A stretch of 64,000 nucleotides of DNA from Corydoras sp. C115 (GCA_019802505.1 JAFMOC010000023.1:2480001-2544000); one strand, 5' to 3'; counted from the stretch's first letter, positions 1 through 11,588 are shown. Numbers and translations: made by a program. The notes: generated by a model from the letters alone, not told the origin.

Positions 1-1124
1 TAAAAATGGTAGGATGGGACTAATAAAAAAAAAATGGATAAAGTTGGCATTCACAAATTAAAATTAGATTGTAAAATGTTGCCAAATAAAATCTATCCAT
101 CTGATTGCAGAACGTTAGCCAAAGAGGGTGTTAATAAAGCAAGGGATCGGAGGGTAAATATGTGATGGGCATGACACGAAGCCCTTAGCAAAGACTTATT
201 GATTTTATAAAACTGTTACAAACACACTAATAAAAAAGACTTAATTCAGAAATGTTAAATTATTATTTAACTCCTCTTCCGCGACGTAATTTAGTCTGCT
301 AATTAAAGTGATAATTTATTGCTGAGTAACAGGATACTGGATTAATGGTTCAATAACGATCGAAAAATGTCATCTAGTGGCCATATGACAGAGGCCATAT
401 ACACCAACAGCCGCAAGTTTAGTGCTTATCAGGAATTTGCTTTCTGTTTAAATTAATCCCATTAATGATAAATGATTTGAAATGTATTGTAACACGCATT
501 GATATGAATGTGAAGTGCTCAGAGGTGTGCATTATTGTCAATAATGTCATGGCTGGACAAACTGCTTCAAAACAGGAATGTAATTATCTGCTTTATAAAA
601 GCAATGAGGCACGAGAGGGCGTGCATTATTGTGAAAAAATCATTGGAAAGCGGTGTAGTTGCGCATGACGCATAGCAGACAAATGAAACAATTAATGACT
701 ATAATTACATAGATTTTTTTTACAGTGAGCTAATTATAGTGATAAATCCAAAAAAACATCTTGACTACTCATGCCCATCAGTAGTTTTGTTATATAGTAA
801 TTGGAGCTACATATGCCACAATACAACAACAGTACATGGTCCTTCTCTCCACTTAAATCCACTATAAACCACAATATATTTCGGAGGAAATTCCTTAGTG
901 TTTAGTTAATGCTTTCATATTGAAAGCTTCAAAATGATCTTGGCCTCTTATTAGATTTTTAGTAAATAAAGTAGTGTGTCTTGGCTTAATGCTATTGTAG
1001 AGATTAGATGCACAGAAGTAGTTGAACAGTAGAGTAGCGGAGTGCTTTTTGCTGCTTGTTGCCACGGCGGCGGGGTGCAAGGCTGACCTGGTACTCACTG
1101 GTCGCCGCTGTGTGTCTCCTGCAG
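1..1124. other. brd3 intron, with an R2 dispersed-repeat copy
   Basis: AT-rich intron. Bases about 160-700 resemble the R2 family (see 6295-7060): motifs such as GGCACGAGAGGGCGTGCATT near 606 and a TCAGAGGTGTGCATTATTGTC stretch near 518. No coding exon recognised before 1125. Confidence 0.5.
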
Positions 1125-1250
1125 CGGGCACTGGAAAAAAGAGTGCCAAGACTAAAGAGGAACTGGTTCAGGAAAAGAAGAAAGAGTTAGAAAAGAGGCT
1201 GCAGGACGTGAGTGGACAACTGAACAACAACAAGAAACCACCCAAAAAAG
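1125..1250 (+). CDS. brd3: brd3 penultimate coding exon
   Basis: 126 nt, bounded by a TCTCCTGCAG acceptor and a GTACATG donor. It begins with two bases of a split codon and ends with one base (G). It encodes the conserved lysine/glutamate-rich helix after the ET domain. Confidence 0.9.
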
Positions 1251-2087
1251 GTACATGTGTGGCCGTGTGTGGAGAGTAAAGATGACAGGAGTTTTTTCAA
1301 GTCTAGCTTTAATTGGGTTTGTCTTATTCTTAATGATCGACCCCCCCCCCACCCCCTTTTTTTATTTGGCATAATCAGCGTAGATAAATGATAAGTCCAG
1401 AGCAGCTGAAATCCCAGCCAGTGTGTCCGTACAGCTTTGACTGGCTCAGTCATTGGGGCGCGCCATACTGTTTGTTCTCCTCTGTCATGATTAATGCTTT
1501 GCTCTATGCGCATGCCTTAATTCTGTCTTAATGCTCGAGCTCATTCATGACGTAAGCAGGGTGGTTTCACAGGACGCTGAAATCTATCTAGAGTAAAGGC
1601 ATACTCCAGCATTTGATAACCTGTTCACTGTTGTATGGTTCATATATTCACAAGAAATACTTTCACGTGTGCTTAGAAATTGAGGACTTTTTTTATTGCA
1701 TTATTTTTTTGTTCTATTAATGTTTGTAACATTTTACGATTGTATGCAAACATTTAGCATTTTCAATATATTAAGTATATATTCATTATCTTCCTCTTAA
1801 TCCTGTATAAGGGTCGGGGGTGTGGTGGACGTTCCCCATGCCCATCCAGGGAGGAATGTTTTGGGCGCTGGGCAGATACACCCAGGACAGGGTGCCAATC
1901 TATCACTGGGCACACTCACTCTCACACACTATGGGGCAATTTAGAGCATTAAGTTCACATTGAATCCATGTTTTTGGACTGTGGGAGGAACTCTGTGAAC
2001 ATGGAGGAAACTCACGGGGGGAGAACATGGAAACTCCACCCAGATTGGGATTCGAACAAAAATGCTAACCACTTAACTACCATGCCA

Positions 2088-2143
<56 letters not shown>

Positions 2144-3435
2144 ACACACACATTCTAAAGTGAAGTACAGTGTTTGTTTTTGTTTTTCTTATTTTTTCCT
2201 TTCCATCCCATTCTTCTGTGGACTTAAGTTTGGAATAATTCAACTTTGGTGCTCAAAAGTTTCGTCACTTTGACTTACACTCTCATCACAGATTTTAAAC
2301 CCAATATCTCAAGAATGGTTTGATGGATTCTCTTCAAATTCTGAAAGTCTTTGGTTTTATGGTTAGACTGAATATTTTTCGATTGTCAGCAGTCACTGTG
2401 ACCTCACCTCTGCCATGTTCTTGGAAATGCAGTGTTATGAACACTTTTAAAGAATAGCTTTAATGAGAAGTCGGGACGTTTAACCATCAGTTGGGGATTT
2501 CAGGCACTTCATTGTGATTTGTAAATTAAGGATCATTCCAATTATTGGAGCACTTCTTCATTGTGTACTTTCTTCTGAACTAAATATGTACGAAATTCCT
2601 TCCTTTCTTTTAGGATATCTGCAGTTTTTGTCTTATTTTCCTATGAACCAAGCTCCTAAAACCAAATCTATACTATTACACAACATTTTAATCCACACTG
2701 TATCAGCCATCATTAAAAAACGTCTATCACCCTTTAAAACTTTTTCTTAGTCATCTCTTATTTTGTATATTTGCTGTCCACGCAAACAGTATCTAACATG
2801 ACGTACACGAAGAATATAATATATTTTGCACTATAAGCTTAGCTTCAGACAGGCATGAGAATGATTCAGGACAATTTCTTGTTGTCTTGACATTCATGTT
2901 TTTGTGTGATTTAAAGCATAATCGCATCATTATAAGTACTTTGATTACACACAAGCACATCATTTTACTTTATAAAACAGCCATTTATAATTGAACACGC
3001 AGTATTGATTGACTTCTTGAATTTCAAACCATAAATTGTGATTTGTCTAAAACAATTTTGCAGTAACTGCCCTTGTTTGTAGTAAAACTTACGAGCTTTT
3101 CAGTTTTTTACTGAATTCTCTAAACAACCAGGCTTTACCCTGTAACATCTATAGGATGTGTGACTCAACTTACATTCAAATAAAAAAAAAAAATGCTGAA
3201 GTATTCTTTTACTTAGAAATGTCTTGTGAATTTGCAATGCCGTGACATTTTTATCAGCTGTTGTACTTTGTAGCTTTCTTGTGCCTTGGACTGATTTTCT
3301 GTTTTGTACCCAGCAGAGAAGGGAGGCTCAGCACCAGGGGGTGGGCCATCTCGGCTGAGCGGCAGCAGCAGTTCTTCCGATTCGGGCAGCAGCAGCTCCA
3401 GCGGCTCCAGCTCCGAGAGCAGTGACTCAGACTGA
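1125..3435 (+). CDS. brd3: brd3, 3'-terminal two coding exons (BET bromodomain protein 3, C-terminus)
   Basis: BRD3 is a nuclear BET protein that reads acetylated histones and acetylated GATA1. Only the tail of the protein is here: exons 1125-1250 and 3317-3435. The first exon encodes the coiled-coil-like stretch after the ET domain, with KTKEELVQEKKKELEKRLQD and then VSGQLNNNKKPPKK. The second encodes EKGGSAPGGGPSRLSG followed by the Ser-rich acidic tail typical of BET proteins, ending SSDSD and TGA. The intron has CTGCAG before the first exon, a GTACAT donor and a CAGCAG acceptor; exon phases join cleanly (leftover G plus AG gives Glu). The ending fits BRD3 better than BRD2 (QLNNNKKPPKK plus a GGPSRLS-type tail), and the next gene downstream is brd3os, as at human 9q34. 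Bromodomains and ET domain lie left of the window. Confidence 0.92.
1781..2090 (-). mobile_element. SINE-A copy (family described here)
   Basis: SINE-A is the dominant repeat of the window: about 340 bp, tRNA-derived. The head reads GGCGGCACGGTGGCTTAGTGG with a pol III A box (TGGCTTAGTGG) and, about 40 bp on, a B box (GGTTCGAATCC). The body includes CTCCGGTTTCCTCCCACAGT and ATTGCCCCATATAGAGTGTG. The 3' end is CCCTAATAGAGGATAAAGCG and a (GAAT)n or (GGAT)n tail. It resembles the piscine SINE-like sequences described as Mermaid, though I could not search. This copy is in a brd3 intron and abuts a (TA)n tract. Confidence 0.8.
2091..2141. repeat. (AT)n microsatellite
   Basis: About 50 bp of pure AT, directly at the head end of the preceding - strand SINE-A. 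Confidence 0.95.
3317..3435 (+). CDS. brd3: brd3 last coding exon
   Basis: 119 nt ending in TGA at 3433-3435. It encodes the Gly/Ser-rich BET tail. The acceptor is a CAGCAG tandem (NAGNAG); using the first AG (exon from 3314) would add one alanine without changing frame. Confidence 0.9.
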
Positions 3436-6051
3436 GCTCTTGATCTCATGTACTTCAGCCTCGTTTTTTTTTCTAATGAGTAGTGTTTGCTGTCATGATA
3501 GTGTCTCGCCTGAAGACCAGATACGTTTGGAGTTAGAAGCTAAAGACAGTCAATATTTTAAAATCTGTTGTAGATGGCCCTTGGCAATGGCGGAAGATGG
3601 AATTGGTGGCGAGGTTGATTTCACAGGGCCTCAAAGGGAAACTCTTTGTATGACCAGGGAAAAAAAACAAGATTTATGTTGGTTGTGAAGATCAAAATGG
3701 TTTTCCCCAGTGCTCAATAGCATATTAGTGGACTGACAAACCCTTGGCTGTGTATCATTTAGCGAGTAGCTTCATGAAGTGTGAACGTGAAGGAGCAAGC
3801 AGTTCAGTTTTCTTTCCAATGTGGTAGTCATGACCGCATGACCTTCTGCTCATTCCACATTTGTTTAACTGATAAGATACTCATCATGACCATTTTAAAG
3901 AGAACTTATTTATTTTTATCACCATGTTCGATTTCCTGATTTTTCAGTGTCCTAATTAAGCATTATCAAAACAAAACAAAAAAATCTGGAAAATGTGTGC
4001 ATCATGACTTAAGTGGACTGAGCAGGTGATGATCTGGGCCATTTTTTGGCCCCCTATTTTTCTTCCTTAATTGTCAGTTGTGATTTCAGACCAGTACTCA
4101 TACATTGAGAGGCCTGTGTGTAATCTGCAGTCATTTAAGTTCTGACCGCACTATAAATTCCTACTTCTGGTGCTTGTCTCTTAATGACGTGTTTGTTGTA
4201 TATTTTTTTTTATCTACATTTTATTTTCAGAATAACTGGTTTGTTTTTTATATATAATTTGCCTTTTGCAGTACTCATCTTTTTTTTCCATTAATTATGT
4301 ATTTCACTAATAATATACCCAGTGTTACGTTTAACTTTTGTGCTGGATTACTTTTGTAAATCACTAGATAATCGAAATGCGCTTTTTATGACAGTATGGT
4401 TGAAAACCAGTGATATTTTTATTTTTTTTCCCCTCTTCCCCCACTGCCAAGTATCTCGCTTAAGAATTTATATGAATTTTGGTTGCTCTGGTTGTCTGAA
4501 TGTTCAAGGCTCATGCTAGGATGATAATTTCAAAATTCCAGTCTCCTGTTTATTATTACTTTAGTGGTATATTTTGGACTGATTTATAAGAAGGCAGAAT
4601 CCCAATTGCTTTTATGTACTTTCTCGGTTGCATTTGTTTTCACCTTTAATCTCTGACACCTTGATTTCAGTGTGTGTTTTATTCATAAACCCCAAAAACC
4701 CAAAGGCCTTCTGATTTATTTAGTGCTTAACAAGCCGAACGCAACATTAATGATGAGTGTTTGTTTCCTTTTGCATTTATTAATAGTCTGGAAATATCTG
4801 CACTCAACATTCAATTTTTATAAAGATGGAAGTGTTTAAATGCTTCGATATTTATATATTAATATTCTATACATTTTTATTTTGATAAAGAGAATTGAGT
4901 TTTGAGTGCTGTATTGCCAAATAACAGAGTGGTGTCACATACTCGACTCAAGAACTTTAGTTATTTGACATTGAACATGCAAAAAAAAAAAAAAAAACCC
5001 TGATGAAAGAGGCAGTGAGCAATGATAACAAAATACTTTTTTATTAGGAGAGGGTGTAGCATCAAGTTAAACCACAGTGTAAGTACTTGTTAGTAACGTG
5101 CTGAACCAGGAGCTGTTGTAAATCCAGTCCTGACCTCGGTGGCAAGTCCAGTTCTTGTGTACAACCAGAACTAGATCTTAATTAATAGGAGTATTTTGGT
5201 GAGTGATCTCCAACGTATTACAACTATTCACTTTTTGTTCACTTTTTCAATAGCTTCTCCTTTGGAATACTGTGTTTAATGCTTTGAGTGGAACTTCAGT
5301 GCTTCAAGGGAAATATTCCAGCAACTGAGGAGCTCTGACATAACAATGAGTTCCAGTATTGCATTGATGCCATTCTGACGAGCGCAGCCTCAGCCCTGCA
5401 CTATGCCCTCAAAACCAGTGGATTTTGCAAACAGTGGATCTCGTTGCCTTAAGCTGTGGGTACAAATCAAAGTAACCGTATGCTGGTTCTGCTTTAAGAA
5501 CTGTAGGTTCCTTTTACAACCAACTTTTCAAGATTTTTCCTATGTAGCACTGATGCTGTTGAAACAATTGTCAAATGATATAAAGTGAGTTTTGGGTTTT
5601 ATTCTCAGTAGTGTGATACATGTGTGTACTTTTGAGACTGCATCGTACTTAAGACAGAAGTCTTACTCCACGCTTTCTTTTATTACAACTCCTCAGTCCA
5701 CTAAAGAAAAGAACATGGGTTTTCTTGAGTGATGTTAAACTCTTCACTATAAATGTCTGTATAATTAAATATATCCATGTATATTCATTACCTATTCATT
5801 GACACCTCTTTGAGTATAAATAGACTTTCTTTTAGTTCTTTTTTATGAGTGAATCCCTTTGTGTATTGCATGTTGATTTACGGTATATTTCGTAAACTTT
5901 TTGAGCTGTTTATAACATGTACATGCCATTGACATTAGTAGAGCTAAATGTAAGTGCAGCCAATCGAAGCAGATTTAGAACTGATACATTGATGGATAAG
6001 CTAAACTATTTCTGAATTTGAACTCTGCCCTCCCCCTCCCCCCCTTTTGTA

Positions 6052-6057
6052 AATAAA
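6052..6057 (+). terminator. brd3: brd3 candidate polyadenylation signal (proximal)
   Basis: Canonical AATAAA on the brd3 strand about 2.6 kb after the stop, just after a C-rich run. Confidence 0.5.
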
Positions 6058-6204
6058 CCACAAAAAATCACTGGTGTCAAATCACTTTTTTTTTTCTAAT
6101 TAGAGTTTCTAATGGTTGTATTATTTGTCCTTTGTATTCAGAATATACATTTATTGTACACAACACCTGTACACAATTTATAAACTCTGGTGTCTGTAGC
6201 TGTA

Positions 6205-6210
6205 AATAAA
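6205..6210 (+). terminator. brd3: brd3 candidate polyadenylation signal (distal)
   Basis: Second canonical AATAAA on the brd3 strand, followed within about 90 bp by the boundary of an old dispersed repeat (R2). Good candidate for the main 3' end. Confidence 0.5.
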
Positions 6211-6294
6211 ATTTTCCCACTTGGAAAACTTGGAGCATGTAAATAATACCTAAATACCCTTGATTTGGGGTTTATAGTTATAATAAAGCAATAT

Positions 6295-7060
6295 AGCACA
6301 AGAAGGCGCTATGCATTGCCACTAACAACACCTCTTTCCCATGGTTCATTCACAATGATGCACAACCTTATTGCTTTGATAAAACCGTTTCAAACACACG
6401 ATCATAAAACACTATCATATCACTAAAACAACATGCTTTGACTCAGAATTGCGTTTAATGAAAGCAAAATCGCAAATAAACTGGTCTTCCGTGATGTTTT
6501 TACAGCAAACACTGGCCCTGAAAAATGGGTACAGAATGCAGTTCATAAAAAAATAATGTATTGTGTATCATGCATTGATACGAATATGAAGCGGTCAGAG
6601 GTGCGTGTTCATTCATTCATTATCTCCCGCTTTGTCCTCTATTAGGGTCGCGGTGGGGTTCCCCATGCCCATCCAGGGGAGAACATCTCGGGCGCTGGGC
6701 AGATAGACCCAGGACAGGGTGCCAATCCATCGCTGGGCACACACTCACTCACACAGACACTCTATATGGGGCAATTTTTGAGAATTCAATTGACTTGATC
6801 CATGTTTTTGGACTGTGATAGTAAATCGGAGAACCCGGAGGAAACCCACGCACACACGGGGAGAACATGGAAACTCCACCCAGATGGGGATTCGAACCGG
6901 GAATCCCTAGTGCTGAGAGGCGAACGTGCTAACCACTAAGCCACCGTGCCGCCGAGGTGTGTGTTTATCGTCAATAATTTCATAGCTGACTCAGCGGCAC
7001 AACCAATCAGATTTAAGGACCAGAATTATAAAAAGACCTGTTTCAGAATATAATTTAGAG
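6295..7060. repeat. R2 dispersed repeat, split by a SINE-A insertion
   Basis: Two halves, about 6295-6609 and 6966-7060, match other R2 copies (160-700, 25905-26300, 62095-62290): CATTGATACGAATATGAAGC, TCAGAGGTG, and AACCAATCAGATTTAAGGAC. Probably an old non-autonomous DNA transposon; ends not resolved. Confidence 0.55.
6610..6953 (-). mobile_element. SINE-A, full length, with target-site duplication
   Basis: Flanked by GAGGTGCGTGTT (6598-6609) and GAGGTGTGTGTT (6954-6965), a 12-bp duplication with one mismatch. Inserted in an R2 repeat. Confidence 0.9.
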
Positions 7061-7129
7061 AAGAGTATCAGCAAAATCCCTATTGTTTTAAATGTGCTGG
7101 GGAATTTGATGTAAGTGATGTTAAACAAT

Positions 7130-7463
7130 GGTGGCTTAGTGGTTAGCACGTTCGCCTCTCAGCACTAGGGATCCCCGGTTCGAATCCCCATCTGGGTGGA
7201 GTTTCCATGTTCTCCCCGTGTGTGCGTGGGTTTCTTCCGGGTTCTCCGGTTTCCTCCCACAGTCCAAAAACATGGATCAAGTCAATTGAATTCTCCAAAT
7301 TGCCCCATATAGAGTGTGTTTGTATGAGTGAGTGTGTGCAAAGTGATAGATTGGCGCCCTGGCCTGGGTGTATCTGCCCAGTGCCTGAAACATCTCCCCT
7401 TTATTGGTGTAGGGAACCCCCCGCGACCCTAATAGAGGATAAAGCGGAAGATAATGGATGGAT
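7130..7463 (+). mobile_element. SINE-A with perfect 13-bp target-site duplication
   Basis: Flanked by GATGTTAAACAAT at 7117-7129 and 7464-7476. Confidence 0.92.
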
Positions 7464-7664
7464 GATGTTAAACAATACACCAGCCTAAAGCTAATCTAAT
7501 GTAAATAATCATGAAAAAGAAAACAACTTCAGGTTTGTTAAAAGGAGTTTAATTTCTATATTATAAAGAGAAATATGTGAAATGGTCCATGGAAATACAG
7601 TGACAATTATAAGTACAAAACAAGATATAAACCCATTAGCTACACCTCTCAGTTCTGCAGCCAC

Positions 7665-8100
7665 AGTGTTTTTCAGTTCTACTGATCATATAGAACGACT
7701 TTGTAATTCTCCAATTCCATTCTGTAGTCCATCTGTTTCTCTACTTTTTTCATCCACTTTACTCCGATGTTCTCCGATGATCAGGACCCCCACAAAGAAG
7801 GTATTGTGGTGGATCATTCTCAGTACTGCAGTAATACTGACATGGTGGTGGTGTCTAAGTGTGTTGTGTCGGTACGAGTGGATCAGACACAGCAGTGCTG
7901 CTGGACAGAGAACAGAACACCAATCAGGACATACATTTATACTATTAGGTCCAGCTCATTGTTTCTCTACTTACCATATGGATGGACTTTGTAGTTCTAC
8001 AATTCCATTCTGTAGTCCATCTGTTTCTCTACATACTTTGCTAGCCCTCTTTAGTATGTTCTCCAATGATTAGGACCCCCACAGAGGAGGTATATTTAGG
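7665..8100. repeat. R3 dispersed repeat
   Basis: Contains GTGGATCAGACACAGCAGTG, CTGACATGGTGGTGGTGT, and TGTAGTCCATCTGTTTCTCT twice; the same family recurs at 21880-22430 and 51589-52020. A common fish hairpin-type non-autonomous element in my judgement. Its ORFs are incidental. Confidence 0.6.
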
Positions 8101-8197
8101 GTGGTGGATGATGGTATGAGTGAGTCAGACGCCTGTATGTTTTGGTGTGAGAGAGAGAGAGAATGACCAGGAGTGACCAAGTTCAATGAAGTTTAGT

Positions 8198-8568
8198 CCA
8201 AGACTCTTGACCCTCATTGCTCCAGAAGTGCAGTATCATTAAAACCCTGCATTCTAACCCTAATCATCAAGTTGGGATACTTGTTAGGAAGTCACTTTGT
8301 ATAAATGCGTCTGCTAAATAACCAAATGTTATTTTGTCCTCTACTGAAACTTCGTCCTCCCAAGGTTTCTTCCTAAAAAAACAACATAACAGGAAGTTTT
8401 TTTCTTGCCACTGTCACTTTGGCTTGCTCTTTGGGGGTTTCAGGCTCATAACACTGTAACACTGTAAAGCTGCTTTGTGACAATATACTATTGTAAAAAG
8501 TGCTGAATAAATACATTACTTGAACATGAACTCAATACTTTTTGGTCTTCTAGTCTTGTTGTGGCACT

Positions 8569-8572
<4 letters not shown>
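8198..8572 (+). repeat. SINE-B tail fragment fused to R1 dispersed repeat
   Basis: 8198-8330 resembles the SINE-B 3' part (GACCCTCATTGCTCCAG; ATAAATGCGTCTGCTAAATA). 8331-8572 is R1 (CTTGCCACTGTCACTTTGGC; AAAGCTGCTTTGTGACAAT). From 8261 it forms the left arm of an inverted pair with 13047 downwards. Confidence 0.7.

Positions 8573-8663
<91 letters not shown>
8572..8663. repeat. (CA)n then (TA)n compound microsatellite
   Basis: About 48 bp of CA, then about 40 bp of TA, leading into the tail of a SINE-A copy. The same order is found inverted at 12661-12738. Confidence 0.95.
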
Positions 8664-8667
<4 letters not shown>

Positions 8668-8990
8668 TTCATTATCTTCCGCTTTATCCTCTATTAGGGT
8701 TGTGGGGGGGTTCCCCATGCCCTTCCAGGGGGGAACGTTTCGGGCGCTGGGCAGATACACCACAGGGTGCCAATCCATCGCTGGGAACACACACACACAA
8801 ACACACTCTACATAGGGCAATTTGGAGAACTTAATTGACTTGATCCATGTTTTTGAACTGTGGGAGGAAACCGGAGAACCCGGAGGAAACCCACGCGGAG
8901 AACATGGAAACTCCACCCAGATGGGGATTCGAACCGGGAATCCCTAGCGCTGAGAGGCGAACGTGCTAACCATTAAGACACCGTGCCACC
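8664..8990 (-). mobile_element. SINE-A, part of composite unit
   Basis: Complete head and tail, small internal deletions (after TCTCC and in the CCTGTCCTGGG segment). Both sides are (TA)n. Confidence 0.85.
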
Positions 8991-9345
8991 TATATATATA
9001 TATATAGCTTAGTGGTTATTTATATATATAATACACAGAAGCCCATATGAGACGTGTTGTTTTTCTAATAGCATTTGAGACCCTGTCCAAAAAACACGTT
9101 ATCTGCTTTAGGAAACACTTTATTTTTAATGCAACAGTTGGGTATAAATATAACCCCAAATGTCATAAATCCCTATATATATTTTATCAGGTGTATTGAC
9201 AGAACCATCTTGCAACTTCTCCAGTTGTTTAAAAATGGCATCATAATCATAACCACAACCTCACAACATTTGTTGTTAAAACAAAAAACAAACAAAAAAA
9301 AACACATCCTCTCTGGGCTTCCGTGTGTGTGTGGGGGGGGGGGGG

Positions 9346-9598
9346 GTTAGCATGTCCACCTCTCAGTGCTGGGGATCCAGGTTTGAATCCCAATCTGGTT
9401 GGAGTTCCTCCCACAGTCCAGAAACATGGATCAGAGAAAAATTAAATGCTCTAAATATAAAAGCCATATAAACCCCATAAAGAGTGTATCTGTGTGTGAG
9501 TGTGCCTAGAGAGAGATTGGTGCCCTGTCCTGGGTGTATTCTCCGCTGGATGAGCATAGAGAAAACCCCGGCGACATAATGAAGATAATGAATAACAC
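9346..9598 (+). mobile_element. SINE-A, degenerate copy
   Basis: Starts at GTTAGCATGTCCACCTCTCA after a G-run; body and tail recognisable but with deletions. Confidence 0.7.
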
Positions 9599-9628
9599 AT
9601 GTCTTCGCACATGTCATTAATTAATTAA

Positions 9629-9873
9629 TTCATTCATTATCTTACAGCTAATCCTCTACTGGGGTCATGGGGGGGGGGGTCCCATGCCCATCCAGGGGAG
9701 AGGAAACACTATATGGGGCTTGGACTTGGAGCAGCCAATTTTCATTGAATGCATGTTTTTGGACTGTGGGAGGAAACTGGAGAACCCGGAGGAACCCACG
9801 CGGGGAGAACATGGAAAGTCCACCCAGATCTGAGAGGCGAACCTGTTATAACCACTAAGCCATCGTGCCGCCG
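9629..9873 (-). mobile_element. SINE-A, internally deleted
   Basis: Tail at the left, head CACTAAGCCATCGTGCCGCC at the right; lacks the TG-rich middle. It lies between the brd3 and brd3os 3' ends. Confidence 0.8.
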
Positions 9874-9939
9874 CTCTATAAAGAAATAAGTAACATCTTA
9901 CAATTCTTAATGAATGGTGTCTGTGAGAATTAAACACCG

Positions 9940-10185
9940 TTACATAACAGAACAGATCCTGGACCCGGTCTCAGTCTCCATCACCGAGCTTTTATCTCGC
10001 ACCACCACCGTCTGGTTCCCGTAGCGACTGTAACGCGAGCTGCGGCTGCGGCTCAGGTAGTTTGTGGGCGTGGTCTCCAGCTCCAGCTGCTGCTGTTGCC
10101 ATATCAACAGCGACGGGTCTTTAAACCTGAGCCGAGCAAACGCTTCTGACATGGCTTTCTCAGCCAGAGGGAACCGTTCTGCCAT
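9940..10185 (-). CDS. brd3os: brd3os, conserved 81-aa microprotein with a CaaX-type C-terminus
   Basis: Single-exon ORF of 81 residues starting MAERFPLAEKAMSEAFARLR and ending GSRICSVM, stop TAA at 9940-9942. It matches the vertebrate BRD3OS protein (about 83 aa in mammals) along its length: PLAEKA-SE-ARLR, a SLLIWQQQQ core, TYLSRSRS-like and YGN, then VRDK. Its position, convergent with brd3 and just downstream of it, agrees with the human locus. Function is unknown in the literature I know. The last four residues CSVM fit a CaaX prenylation box with a farnesyl-type Met. The start was chosen because homology begins there. The reading frame stays open upstream for 1.4 kb only because a GA array continues in frame; that part is not protein-like. 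An intron near the start cannot be excluded, since a long CT tract precedes the ATG and the first AG lies in codon 2. Confidence 0.85.
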   Translation of the reverse strand: MAERFPLAEKAMSEAFARLRFKDPSLLIWQQQQLELETTPTNYLSRSRSSRYSRYGNQTVVVRDKSSVMETETGSRICSVM

Positions 10186-10201
10186 GATGTCCAGCAGCAG
10201 C

Positions 10202-10240
<39 letters not shown>

Positions 10241-11588
10241 TGGGAGAGAGAGAGAGAGCTGCGAGAGAGCGCTGAGAGAGAGAGAGAGAGAGCTGAGAGA
10301 GAGAGAGAGAGAGAGAGAGAGCGCTGAGAGAGAGAGAGCTGCGAGAGCGCTGAGAGAGAGAGCTGAGAGAGAGCTGAGAGAGAGCGCAGAGAGAGAGAGC
10401 TGAGAGAGAGAGAGAGCGCTGAGAGAGCTGAGAGAGAGAGAGCTGAAAGAGAGAGAGCGCTGAGAGAGAGAGAGCTGAGAGCTGCGAGAACGCTGAGAGA
10501 GAGAGAGAGAGAGAGCTGAGAGAGAGAGAGCTGAGAGAGAGAGAGCGCTGAGAGAGAGAGCGCTGAGAGAGAGCTGAGAGAGAGAGAGCTGAAAGAGAGA
10601 GCGCGCTGAGAGAGAGAGCTGAGAGAGAAAGAGCGCTGAGAGAGAGAGCGCTGAGAGAGAGCTGAGAGAGAGAGAGCTGAAAGAGAGAGCGCGCTGAGAG
10701 AGAGAGCTGAGAGAGAGAGAGAGAGAGCTGAGAGAGAGAGAGCTGAAAGAGAGAGCGCGCTGAGAGAGAGAGCTGAGAGAGAGAGCTGCGAGAGAGCTGA
10801 GAGAGAGCTGAGAGAGAGAGAGAGCTGAGAGAGCGCTGAGAGAGAGAGAGAGCTGAGAGAGAGAGAGAGCGCTGAGAGAGAGAGCGCTGAGAGAGAGAGC
10901 TGAGAGAGAGAGAGAGCTGAGAGAGAGAGCGCTGAGAGAGAGAGCTGAGAGAGAGAGAGAGCTGAGAGCTGCGAGAACGCTGAGAGAGAGAGAGAGAGAG
11001 AGCTGAGAGAGAGAGAGCTGAGAGAGAGAGAGCGCTGAGAGAGAGAGCGCTGAGAGAGAGCTGAGAGAGAGAGAGCTGAAAGAGAGAGCGCGCTGAGAGA
11101 GAGAGCTGAGAGAGAGAGAGCGCTGAGAGAGAGAGCGCTGAGAGAGAGCTGAGAGAGAGAGAGCTGAAAGAGAGAGCGCGCTGAGAGAGAGAGCTGAGAG
11201 AGAGAGAGAGAGAGCTGAGAGAGAGAGAGCTGAAAGAGAGAGCGCGCTGAGAGAGAGAGCTGAGAGAGAGAGCTGCGAGAGAGCTGAGAGAGAGCTGAGA
11301 GAGAGAGAGAGCTGAGAGAGCGCTGAGAGAGAGAGAGAGCGCTGAGAGAGAGAGCTGAGAGAGAGAGAGAGCTGAGAGAGAGAGCGCTGAGAGAGAGAGC
11401 TGAGAGAGAGAGAGAGCTGAGAGAGAGAGCGCTGAGAGAGAGAGAGCTGAGAGAGAGAGAGAGCTGAGAGAGAGAGAGAGCTGAAAGAGAGAGAGCGCTG
11501 AGGGAGAGAGCTGAGAGAGAGAGCGCTGAGAGAGAGAGAGCTGAGAGAGAGAGAGAGAGCTGAGAGAGAGAGCTGAGAGAGAGAGAGC
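10202..11588. repeat. GA-rich complex microsatellite/minisatellite upstream of brd3os
   Basis: About 1.39 kb made only of GAGAGA runs broken by GCTGAG, GCGCTGAG, GCTGCGAG and GCTGAAAGAG units. A higher-order duplication is visible: the marker GCTGCGAGAACGCTG occurs at 10481 and again at 10968 (offset 487 bp), and the following about 300 bp repeats almost unit for unit. The strand-specific Ser-Leu ORFs across it are composition artefacts. It ends about 16 bp before the brd3os start codon, so it lies in the 5' UTR, a 5' intron or the promoter of that gene. Confidence 0.9.

Larger units (their letters stand above)
3436..6230 (+). other. brd3: brd3 3' UTR
   Basis: About 2.8 kb of AT-rich, repeat-free sequence follows the brd3 stop. 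AATAAA hexamers at 6052-6057 and 6205-6210 are the likely polyadenylation signals. The absence of SINE copies from 2.1 kb to 6.6 kb, unlike the rest of the window, fits a constrained UTR. The exact cleavage site is inferred. Confidence 0.65.

Noticed and set aside
7582..8073. 163-aa + strand ORF
   Set aside because: Lies in the R3 dispersed repeat with internal duplicated segments; no protein family recognised.
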